A model generated the notes under the pieces. It did not search any database. It was not told the DNA's origin and saw only the letters and a list, made by a program, of their open reading frames with translations. From assembly GCA_038207745.1 (NCBI GenBank), contig JBBQZL010000054.1, forward strand, positions 1 through 13,520: 13,520 bases of DNA. Reading direction: 5' to 3'. A program made the translations under genes and the position numbers. The stretch is from JBBQZL01 sp038207745. Its GTDB lineage: Bacteria; Actinomycetota; Thermoleophilia; Solirubrobacterales; 70-9. How positions within the stretch are numbered: position 1 is the stretch's first letter; each line of letters begins with the position of its first letter. Positions 1 through 5,053 of this stretch are shown one piece after another.

Positions 1-179
1 TCTGTGGCCGACGCGAAATCGGCCCTTCTCGCACCCGCCAATGAAGGCAGGGGCGCACTGGTTATTGCTTCCTCCCTGTGCAACTGGTTCTGCACCACTC
101 TGAAACCTACCGAGGAAAGGGGCGGGAACCCCTGCTCGTTGCAGGCATTAACCGTGGCTCAACGATCTCCTTCCGGGCT

Positions 180-216
180 CTGGGATCCCCCGGCCGCCTG
201 CTTCTCCGGGACCCAG
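180..216 (+). terminator. GC-rich hairpin, possible terminator or leader structure
   Basis: CTGGG (180-184) pairs with CCCAG (212-216), and CCCGG (189-193) pairs with CCGGG (206-210) around a 12-nt loop. There is a small asymmetric internal loop between the two stems. No T-run follows. It could end an upstream gene or structure the region ahead of the 250-636 gene; the sequence does not decide between these. Confidence 0.35.
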
Positions 217-235
217 ACGCCCGCCGCCGGTTGTA

Positions 236-241
236 TACGCT
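236..241 (+). promoter_or_regulatory. -10-like TANNNT box (TACGCT)
   Basis: TACGCT ends 8 nt before the ATG at 250, which would place the transcript start at or next to the start codon. The same spacing recurs at several genes in this window. I see no good -35 element and no Shine-Dalgarno sequence before this ATG, which fits leaderless initiation. Confidence 0.45.
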
Positions 242-249
242 GCCGGTTT

Positions 250-636
250 ATGAGTGAGGAAATCTCGAACGATTCCGGAATCCGTGACCGTGTTCAGGCG
301 AAGGGAGGGCAGGCGATCGGCGATCTCGCCGAGGCCCTGCTCGAGAATCCGGTCTTCAACCAGGCTCTCTCCGCAGCCTTCGGCGCCCGCGAGAAGGCAC
401 AGGTTGCCCAACAGGCCGCGATGGGCGCGCTGAGCCTGCCTTCGATCACCGATGTCGAGCGCCTGGAGCGCCGGATCCGGGTCGCAAACGATCGGATCGA
501 GGATGCAGAGCGCCAGATCGACCGGATGGGCCGCGAGATTGCCGAGCTGCGGAGTCAGCTCGCCGCCGGGGCAAAGCCTGCAAAGGCCGCGAAGCAGGCA
601 AAAGCGCCGAGAGCCCCGAGGACCCGCAAGGCCTAG
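250..636 (+). CDS. Small coiled-coil, phasin-like protein
   Basis: A 128-residue soluble protein with no signal peptide or membrane segment. Residues about 10-60 are helical and Ala/Glu/Gln-rich. A short Leu-Pro-Ser hinge (around residue 62) leads into a heptad coiled coil of about 45 residues with alternating Arg, Glu and Asp. The tail (about 110-128) is an Ala/Lys/Pro/Arg-rich basic stretch of the kind seen in DNA- or granule-associated proteins. This helical, hinge, coiled-coil and basic-tail layout resembles PhaF/phasin-type polyhydroxyalkanoate granule proteins, but this is architectural similarity only. The ATG at 250 was chosen because the frame upstream has alien composition and a TANNNT box lies 8 nt before the ATG. 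A second coiled-coil gene of similar style lies at 1361-1768. The function is unproven; a nucleoid-associated or scaffold protein is an alternative. Confidence 0.7.
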   Translation: MSEEISNDSGIRDRVQAKGGQAIGDLAEALLENPVFNQALSAAFGAREKAQVAQQAAMGALSLPSITDVERLERRIRVANDRIEDAERQIDRMGREIAELRSQLAAGAKPAKAAKQAKAPRAPRTRKA

Positions 637-637
637 T

Positions 638-658
638 ACCTAAGGCTCTACTTTAGGT
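638..658. terminator. Weak hairpin between convergent genes
   Basis: ACCTAA (638-643) pairs with TTAGGT (653-658) around a 9-nt loop, in the 16-bp gap between two convergent stop codons. The right arm includes the stop codon of the minus-strand gene. The stem is short and AT-rich with no T-run, so a shared terminator is only a possibility. Confidence 0.3.
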
Positions 659-1324
659 TGAGAGTACGTCCAGGGCGGCGTGCCCGGCGCGCTTGGCGGC
701 CAGCTCGAGCGCATCGTCGCTGATTCTCTCCTCGGAGGCAATCTCGGAGACGATGAGCAGCACCGCAACGGCAACGCCGAGCTTCTGACCGATCGCCATC
801 AGTGCCGCGCTCTGAAGGTCGGTTGCGACCGGGCCCTCCGGATGCAGGAGACCGTCGCGTTCCGTGGTGCCACTGACGTGCATGTCGGAGCTGGCCGTCT
901 TCTCGACCCGTCCGACATCGCTCAGCTCCGCGAGCAGGGCCGGGTCGGGGAAGACCTCATCGCCGACGCCCAGGGATCGGCTGACCCCATCGCGCGCTGC
1001 CGCGGACTCGACCACGATCAGGGTCCCGAGTTCGAGATCGGCATCAAGCGCCTGGCAGGTCCCGATCCGGATCGCGCGCCGGACGCCGAGATCGAAAAGG
1101 TCCTCGAGCACGATCGCCGCGCTCGGAGCGCCGGTTCCGGTTGATTGGACCGTCAGGGCTCTGCCGCTCGGGCCGATTCCCGTATATCCCCAGAGTCCGC
1201 GAGCGTGATTGCTCATCTTCGGATCGCTGGTCAGTTCCTGTGCGAGCATCATCGCGCGTCCCGGGTCTCCGGTCAGAATTGCATCGGCAGCGAAGGCTTC
1301 ACTTGGGCGGAGGCGACGTGGCAT
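653..1324 (-). CDS. Nucleoside phosphorylase (PNP/UDP family), altered active site
   Basis: A 223-residue protein of the PNP/uridine phosphorylase superfamily, which splits a nucleoside with phosphate into base plus pentose 1-phosphate in the cytosol. Family landmarks in order are the phosphate loop GDPGR near the N-terminus, a GYTG-type segment, a GTGAPSAAI strand-helix turn, and the RIGTC phosphate/ribose segment. Two usual catalytic positions differ. The ribose-binding EME motif reads DLQ, and the VSD motif that carries the purine-protonating Asp reads VSE. Specificity is therefore unclear; it could be a divergent purine or uridine enzyme or an MTA/SAH-nucleosidase relative. The frame is open upstream to 1660, but homology begins at the ATG at 1324, and the extra sequence would overlap the divergent gene. 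A TATGGT box lies 8 nt upstream of this ATG and there is no clear ribosome-binding site. It converges on the 250-636 gene with 16 bp between them. Confidence 0.82.
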   Translation of the reverse strand: MPRRLRPSEAFAADAILTGDPGRAMMLAQELTSDPKMSNHARGLWGYTGIGPSGRALTVQSTGTGAPSAAIVLEDLFDLGVRRAIRIGTCQALDADLELGTLIVVESAAARDGVSRSLGVGDEVFPDPALLAELSDVGRVEKTASSDMHVSGTTERDGLLHPEGPVATDLQSAALMAIGQKLGVAVAVLLIVSEIASEERISDDALELAAKRAGHAALDVLST

Positions 1325-1332
1325 CAATCGTG

Positions 1333-1338
1333 ACCATA
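1333..1338 (-). promoter_or_regulatory. -10-like box (TATGGT) for the nucleoside phosphorylase gene
   Basis: Read on the minus strand, TATGGT ends 8 nt before the ATG at 1324. A TATACA sequence (1361-1356) lies 17 nt further upstream and matches TTGACA at 4 of 6 positions. The arrangement predicts a leaderless or nearly leaderless transcript. Confidence 0.4.
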
Positions 1339-1348
1339 TTGGAGCCTC

Positions 1349-1354
1349 TAAGCT
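1349..1354 (+). promoter_or_regulatory. -10-like box (TAAGCT) for the 1361-3839 operon
   Basis: TAAGCT ends 6 nt before the ATG at 1361, and no good Shine-Dalgarno precedes this ATG at normal spacing. No clear -35 is visible. The box sits only 10 bp from the opposing minus-strand -10 box, so the two promoters would overlap. Confidence 0.35.
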
Positions 1355-1360
1355 CTGTAT

Positions 1361-1768
1361 ATGGAGAGCAGCAATGAAAATGACGAGAACAGAGACCCGG
1401 GCAACCTGAGCGAGAAGCTCCGGACCGCAATCGAGCGGACTCTCGCCGCGACCGCGGCGACCGCCGGATCCGCCGCCGAGAACACCGGTCGCGGCCGGGA
1501 TCTTCTCGATGAGGTCTCGAAGCGCGGGAGCGATATTGCGCGTCGCAGCCAGGAGGCCAGGGAGGACCTCGCCCGCCGCGGCAGCGAGGCACGAGAGGTT
1601 TCCAGCGGCGCGGTCGCCAGACTGGTCGATGCAATCGAGGGGATCAGGCTCGCGTCTCATGAGGACCTTCGTGAGCTCGAGGACCGTGTCGCTGAACTCG
1701 AGAAGGCAAACATCCGGCTTGCCAAGAAGGTTTCCAGGCTTCAGTCTAAGGCTAAGGTTAAGGGTTAG
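1361..1768 (+). CDS. Coiled-coil, phasin-like protein
   Basis: A 135-residue, highly charged, all-helical protein with no signal peptide or membrane segment. After an acidic N-terminus, residues about 18-45 are Ala/Thr-rich. Residues about 46-85 carry near-repeats of an Arg-Gly-Ser-(Asp/Glu) unit spaced about 21 residues apart. Residues about 95-130 form a heptad coiled coil beginning with His-Glu-Asp-Leu, and the C-terminus is Lys-rich. The order of amphipathic helix, coiled coil and basic tail parallels the 250-636 protein and recalls phasins or apolipoprotein-like surface-coating helices. It is first in an operon: the stop codon is 2 bp from the ATG of the SDR gene, which is followed by an acyltransferase. 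That context supports a lipid-surface or granule role, but this is inference. The ATG at 1361 directly follows a TANNNT box. Confidence 0.75.
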   Translation: MESSNENDENRDPGNLSEKLRTAIERTLAATAATAGSAAENTGRGRDLLDEVSKRGSDIARRSQEAREDLARRGSEAREVSSGAVARLVDAIEGIRLASHEDLRELEDRVAELEKANIRLAKKVSRLQSKAKVKG

Positions 1769-1770
1769 AG

Positions 1771-2886
1771 ATGGCGATTCAGGGGCGCCGTAAGGCGGCT
1801 GGCGGCCGCCGTGTGGTGATTGTCGGTGTCGCCAGCCACTGGGGTGCCGAGTTGGCCCGGCTGCTCGAGCGGGATCCCGATGTCTCGGCGATCATCGGCA
1901 TCGACACGCGGGAGCCTTCGCTCGAGCTCGATCGGACCGAGTTCGTCGAGGCCGACATCCGCAAGCCGGTCATCTCGAGGTTGTTGCCCACCCTCGACCC
2001 GGAGGTGCTGGTCCACTGCGGGATCATCTGGTACCCAGAGGAGGACAAGCCGGCCCGGGCACTTCACGACATCAACGTGATCGGGACCCTCCAGCTTCTC
2101 GCCGCCTGTGAAAAGGCGCCGACGCTGAAGGCGATCGTCGCCCGAGGCTCGGCGGCGATCTACGGGAGCGAGGCAGCCGCACCCTCCTTCTTCACCGAGG
2201 ACATGGCCCGGCGCAATCCTCTCAAGACCCGTTTCCAGCGGGACATCGGAGAACTCGAGAGCTACTTCGAGAATTTTGCCCGCCGCCACAAGAAGATCGA
2301 CTGCTGCATGCTCCGCTTCCAGCCCGAGATCGGCCCGGATCTGGACCAGCCACTGGCCAGATACCTCAGCCTTCCGGTCATCCCGACGCAGCTCGGATTT
2401 GATCCAAGACTCCAGCTCCTGCATGAGACCGACGCGACCGGAGCTCTTGCGGCGGCGGTCCGCAACCCGGTCAGGGGCCCGGTCAATGTCGCCCCCGACG
2501 GCGCCATCTCGCTTAGCCGGATCATCCGGCTTTCCGGCCGACCCGCGGTGCCGATGCCGATGCGACTGACGAGGTCGGTGTTCGGCCAGCTCGGCCGCAG
2601 CCTCGGCTCCGCCGATCTCTACAACGACGGTCTGCGCCTGCTCCGATATGGCCGCGGCTGCGACAACACCAGGCTCAAGGAAGAGGTCGGGTATCAGCCT
2701 CGCTACAACGCCGAGGAGGCGATCCGGGACTTCATCGCCAAGTCGACCAGGGGCAGGCGCCTTGTTCCCTCGCTTCATCCCCGCACGGTTGCCGATTGGG
2801 CCGCCGAGTCCAAGGACCGGGTGAGCGAGGCCGCAGAGTCAGATGACTCCATTCCCGGGGCCCCCGTGAGCAGGGATATCAAGTGA
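1771..2886 (+). CDS. Atypical extended SDR (NAD-dependent epimerase-like)
   Basis: A 371-residue Rossmann-fold protein of the extended short-chain dehydrogenase/epimerase type. The nucleotide-binding turn is at residues 19-25 but reads GVASHWG, with Ser replacing the middle Gly. An acidic residue after strand 2 (Asp45, GID) fits NAD binding, and an ADI motif lies near 61-63. The Ser-Ala-Ala-Ile-Tyr-Gly segment (127-132) holds the usual active-site Ser position. The catalytic YxxxK is not visible: the equivalent helix has Phe155 and Ile159. Some UDP-glucose 4-epimerase-like SDR subgroups are known to lose the catalytic tetrad, so the protein may bind NAD(H) or a substrate without classical redox chemistry. 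It is translated 2 bp after the coiled-coil gene and overlaps the acyltransferase gene by 4 bp, which suggests a shared lipid or envelope pathway. About 60 C-terminal residues are polar and low in complexity. Confidence 0.85.
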   Translation: MAIQGRRKAAGGRRVVIVGVASHWGAELARLLERDPDVSAIIGIDTREPSLELDRTEFVEADIRKPVISRLLPTLDPEVLVHCGIIWYPEEDKPARALHDINVIGTLQLLAACEKAPTLKAIVARGSAAIYGSEAAAPSFFTEDMARRNPLKTRFQRDIGELESYFENFARRHKKIDCCMLRFQPEIGPDLDQPLARYLSLPVIPTQLGFDPRLQLLHETDATGALAAAVRNPVRGPVNVAPDGAISLSRIIRLSGRPAVPMPMRLTRSVFGQLGRSLGSADLYNDGLRLLRYGRGCDNTRLKEEVGYQPRYNAEEAIRDFIAKSTRGRRLVPSLHPRTVADWAAESKDRVSEAAESDDSIPGAPVSRDIK

Positions 2887-3839
2887 GCGGTGCCGCCGGA
2901 TTGACCGGCATCTCTGCGGCGCTGGTCAGGTTTCTCTCCGACCTCCGGCTCGGCCTCGACCACGGCCTCGAGCCGATCGCCGCCGCAGAGCGGGCGGCCG
3001 AGGTGTTGCCGAAAGGCCTTCGCGACTCACTTGGCGCGATTGCCCGCCGCATGTCCGGTGAGTATCAGGAGGACGAGTGGGGCTTCGACGAGGAGTTCGC
3101 CGAGGCGGCCTATCCGATCTTCGAATTTCTCTACGACACCTGGTGGCGGGTTCAGACGGTGGGTGTCCAGAACGTTCCCTCGCATGGCCGCGGGTTGCTC
3201 GTCGCCAATCACTCGGGCTCGGTCTTTCCATTCGACGCGACGATGATCGGCATCGGGATCATGCGCGAGCACCCGCTTCCGCGGTGGACCAGGCCGATGA
3301 TCCTCAACTGGGCCTTCGAGTTGCCCTTCCTCAGCTACTTCCTGCGCAGGTTCGGCGGTGTGCCGGCAAATCCGTACAACGCGACCCGCCTGCTCGAGCA
3401 GGATCAGCTGGTGATGGTCTTTCCCGAGGGAGCAAAGGGCACCGGCAAGCCATTTTCGGATCGCTATCGACTTCGCCGCTTCGGCCGCGGAGGTTTCGTC
3501 GAAGTCGCCCTGCGGACCGGCGCGCCGATCATCCCCGTCGCTGTCGTCGGCGCGGAGGAGATCTACCCGAAGATCGGCGAGTCACAGGTGCTCGCGAAGC
3601 TGGCGGGCGCTCCCTTTGTGCCGCTGACCCCGACCTTCCCCTGGCTCGGCCCGCTCGGCCTGATCCCTCTGCCCTCGCGTTGGCGGATCGAGTTTTGCGA
3701 GCCGATCGACCTCTCCGGCCACGGCCCCGAGGCCGCCGAGGACAAGGGCCTCGTCTTCGACATCTCAGAACAGGTCCGCGAGACGATCCAGGAGAAGCTC
3801 TACGAGAACCTGATCACCCGCGGCTCAGCGTTCATCTGA
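2883..3839 (+). CDS. Lysophospholipid/MGAT-like acyltransferase
   Basis: A 318-residue acyltransferase of the PlsC/LPLAT superfamily, MGAT-like branch, which transfers an acyl group from acyl-CoA or acyl-ACP to a lipid hydroxyl. After a helical N-terminal region (1-95), the catalytic block contains NHSG with His110 and a downstream Asp118. The spacing between them is longer than the classical HX4D. The acceptor/phosphate-binding FPEG motif is at 180-183, followed by GTGKPF and an RFGRGGF stretch, then PIIPVAVVGAEE, all typical of this branch. No long hydrophobic transmembrane segment is evident, so it is probably a peripheral membrane protein. Translation starts at GTG 2883, overlapping the SDR stop by 4 bp (GTGA), with AGGGA about 8 nt upstream; this points to translational coupling. 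The substrate cannot be read from sequence; a glycerolipid or storage-lipid step is plausible. Confidence 0.88.
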   Translation: MSGAAGLTGISAALVRFLSDLRLGLDHGLEPIAAAERAAEVLPKGLRDSLGAIARRMSGEYQEDEWGFDEEFAEAAYPIFEFLYDTWWRVQTVGVQNVPSHGRGLLVANHSGSVFPFDATMIGIGIMREHPLPRWTRPMILNWAFELPFLSYFLRRFGGVPANPYNATRLLEQDQLVMVFPEGAKGTGKPFSDRYRLRRFGRGGFVEVALRTGAPIIPVAVVGAEEIYPKIGESQVLAKLAGAPFVPLTPTFPWLGPLGLIPLPSRWRIEFCEPIDLSGHGPEAAEDKGLVFDISEQVRETIQEKLYENLITRGSAFI

Positions 3840-3928
3840 CCCGCCCGATTCCCAAGGCGAAGCAACTACCCACTCTCACTTCCTCAGCTCGGGGTGATTG
3901 CGCGATTTGGGCCGGAACAACTGCACCG

Positions 3929-3993
3929 GAAGGGCCGCACCGTCCCGCTTTGGCGTCGGTATGTGACGCTTGGGCGGGACGGTGGCGTCCTTC
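3929..3993. terminator. Long hairpin in convergent gap
   Basis: Three nested stems share one axis. GAAGGGC (3929-3935) pairs with GTCCTTC (3987-3993) with one G:T pair. CACCGTCCCGC (3938-3948) pairs perfectly with GCGGGACGGTG (3974-3984). GCGTC (3953-3957) pairs with GACGC (3965-3969). The internal loops are 2x2 and 4x4. There is no T-run on either side. Its place between two converging genes suggests a bidirectional transcription barrier, but a structured RNA is also possible. Confidence 0.5.
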
Positions 3994-4018
3994 GGTGTGT
4001 GGGGTGACTCGACTACTT

Positions 4019-4056
4019 GGGGTTGGTCCGTTCCAACGCGCTTTCGGGACCACCCC
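4019..4056. terminator. Second hairpin in convergent gap
   Basis: GGGGT-GGTCC (4019-4029, with one bulged T at 4024) pairs with GGACCACCCC (4047-4056): ten base pairs around a 17-nt loop. It lies 21 bp beyond the stop codon of the minus-strand 3D-domain gene and could serve as its terminator. An overlapping CCGCG/CGCGG mini-hairpin (4055-4067) competes with its right end. No T-run is present. Confidence 0.4.
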
Positions 4057-4076
4057 GCGGATCGCGGGCCGGCTCG

Positions 4077-4889
4077 CTACTTGCAGGGGTCGTTCTTCGG
4101 CTTGCTGCCGCGCTTGATCAGGACCTTCTTGCCAAAGGCGGAGTGGCCTCCGGTCGGTCCTGAGGGCGGAGGCCGGTAGATGTCGAGGTGGAGGCCTGAG
4201 ATCGCCGCGCCGGTGTCATCGGCGCGGAACCAGCCGTTGCAGCGGGTGTTCCTGTATGCCGGGACATAGAACCAGGTCCGGCCGCGCGGGAAAAGGCCCG
4301 GGTCGACGGCGACGCTGTTCCAGAATCGCAAGGATGTGCTGTGGGAGTACCCGAAGGAGGTATTGGGGCAGCCGACCCAGTGCTTCGGCTTCCCGTTGGC
4401 CCACTTCGCCTCGGCCCCCCGGGACAGGAAGTTGCCCGGAAAGGTCCACTTGCCCTTCTTGTTCTTCCAGCCGCAGCCGAGCCAGGCGGGAGAGCCGTTC
4501 GTCCAGCCGAGAGGGCCTCCGGGCGAGGTCCTTCTGCCCTTCGAGTTGATCCAGCCATCGCTGCCTCCCTGCCACGAGGCCCACTTGGAACCGGGGCCGG
4601 TCCAGCTCGAACTCCAGCCGTCGCCCTCCATCGAGACGCCGTAGGCGCTGAGCAGCCAGGAGACGCGGTGTTTGCCGGCGATTCCGGGGAAAGTCTTCTT
4701 GGGCCCCGCGAACCAGCTCTCCGAGGCCGGGTAGTACTCGGTGATCGTAAAGCCCTTGACCCAGCCCTTGAGTGGGCCTTTTGGCGGGTGTCCGGCCTTG
4801 GCGTCGGCATCTGTGGAAGGGGACAACGCCACGGCCGTCCCGAGGGCGCCCAGGGCCACCATCACCAGAAGTGTTCGAAACGATTTCAT
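4077..4889 (-). CDS. Secreted 3D-domain protein, putative cell-wall lytic enzyme
   Basis: A 270-residue exported protein. The signal peptide has Lys2/Arg5, a hydrophobic core (7-22) and a likely cleavage near residues 28-32 (Ala-Asp-Ala-Lys-Ala). The C-terminal part is a 3D domain, the double-psi beta-barrel named for three Asp residues and related to MltA-type lytic transglycosylases. VAVDPGLFPRG gives Asp196, ADDTGAAISG gives Asp225, and LDIYRPP gives Asp236. The first strand (FTITEYYP, 47-54) sits near the N-terminus, so about 130 Trp/Gly/Lys-rich residues (60-190) are inserted into the domain; a normal 3D domain is under 100 residues. Cys139, Cys174, Cys217 and Cys269 could form two disulfides. 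The ATG has a strong GGAGG sequence 4 nt upstream. Murein remodelling is expected from the family; the insert's role is unknown. Confidence 0.85.
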   Translation of the reverse strand: MKSFRTLLVMVALGALGTAVALSPSTDADAKAGHPPKGPLKGWVKGFTITEYYPASESWFAGPKKTFPGIAGKHRVSWLLSAYGVSMEGDGWSSSWTGPGSKWASWQGGSDGWINSKGRRTSPGGPLGWTNGSPAWLGCGWKNKKGKWTFPGNFLSRGAEAKWANGKPKHWVGCPNTSFGYSHSTSLRFWNSVAVDPGLFPRGRTWFYVPAYRNTRCNGWFRADDTGAAISGLHLDIYRPPPSGPTGGHSAFGKKVLIKRGSKPKNDPCK

Positions 4890-4927
4890 CCTGCCTCCAA
4901 GCTACCGAAGCACCCTGACATGGCGGA

Positions 4928-4940
4928 GGAGCCGGGCTCC
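4928..4940. repeat. Short palindrome upstream of two divergent genes
   Basis: GGAGC (4928-4932) and GCTCC (4936-4940) flank CGG in the 164-bp gap between the divergent 3D-domain and amt genes. It could be an operator half-site pair or a small hairpin. I cannot connect it to a named regulator. Confidence 0.2.
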
Positions 4941-4984
4941 GGCATTTGCTCCGATGGGACAAACACGGTTCGCCGGGCCGCTCC

Positions 4985-4990
4985 TATGGT
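4985..4990 (+). promoter_or_regulatory. Possible -10 box (TATGGT) for amt-glnK
   Basis: TATGGT lies 63 nt before the amt ATG, in contrast to the leaderless arrangement of many other genes here. It would give a leader of roughly 57 nt carrying the AGGAGG ribosome-binding site at 5041-5046. No -35 is visible at 16-18 nt; GGGACA (4956-4961) is 23 nt away, which is too far for a standard promoter. Confidence 0.25.
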
Positions 4991-5053
4991 CGTCACATCG
5001 CTAAATGCACATTCCGCCGGAGCGGTTGGTCCGGCGATCCAGGAGGAACGTAA

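Larger units (their letters stand above)
1..249. other. Non-coding leader region, structured
   Basis: No convincing gene lies here. The reading frame of the next gene stays open upstream, but that stretch is Cys/Pro-rich and unlike the coiled-coil protein that follows, so I treat it as untranslated. The region holds small perfect hairpins. AGGGG/CCCCT pairs at 118-122 and 129-133. CCTGC/GCAGG pairs at 131-135 and 141-145. These two share bases 131-133, so they cannot both be fully formed. A larger hairpin is listed separately at 180-216. The left part (1-110) may be the tail or trailer of a gene outside the window. I matched it to no tRNA, tmRNA, RNase P or SRP RNA. Confidence 0.5.

Noticed and set aside
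100..180. Possible c-di-AMP (ydaO-type) riboswitch, suggested by GGGGCGGGAACCCC and nearby loops
   Set aside because: The conserved ydaO core elements and their order are not present beyond one G/C-rich hairpin, and the downstream gene is not a typical target.
4..249. Upstream extension of the 250-636 gene using the open frame from position 4
   Set aside because: The added 82 residues are Cys/Pro/Trp-containing and lack any helical pattern, and a TANNNT box sits 8 nt before the ATG at 250. High GC keeps frames open by chance.
1745..1768. Tandem TAAGG-like hexamers at the end of the second coiled-coil gene
   Set aside because: They encode the Lys-rich C-terminus in frame, and the copies are imperfect and few. 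Ordinary coding explains them.
1765..2778. 337-residue minus-strand frame opposite the SDR gene
   Set aside because: Antisense shadow of a GC-rich coding region, with Asp/Arg/Gly/Val-rich composition and no family motif.
3077..4117. 346-residue open frame overlapping the acyltransferase gene
   Set aside because: It is a +2 shadow of the acyltransferase, Arg/Pro-rich with no recognisable motif. The true frame has clear acyltransferase motifs.
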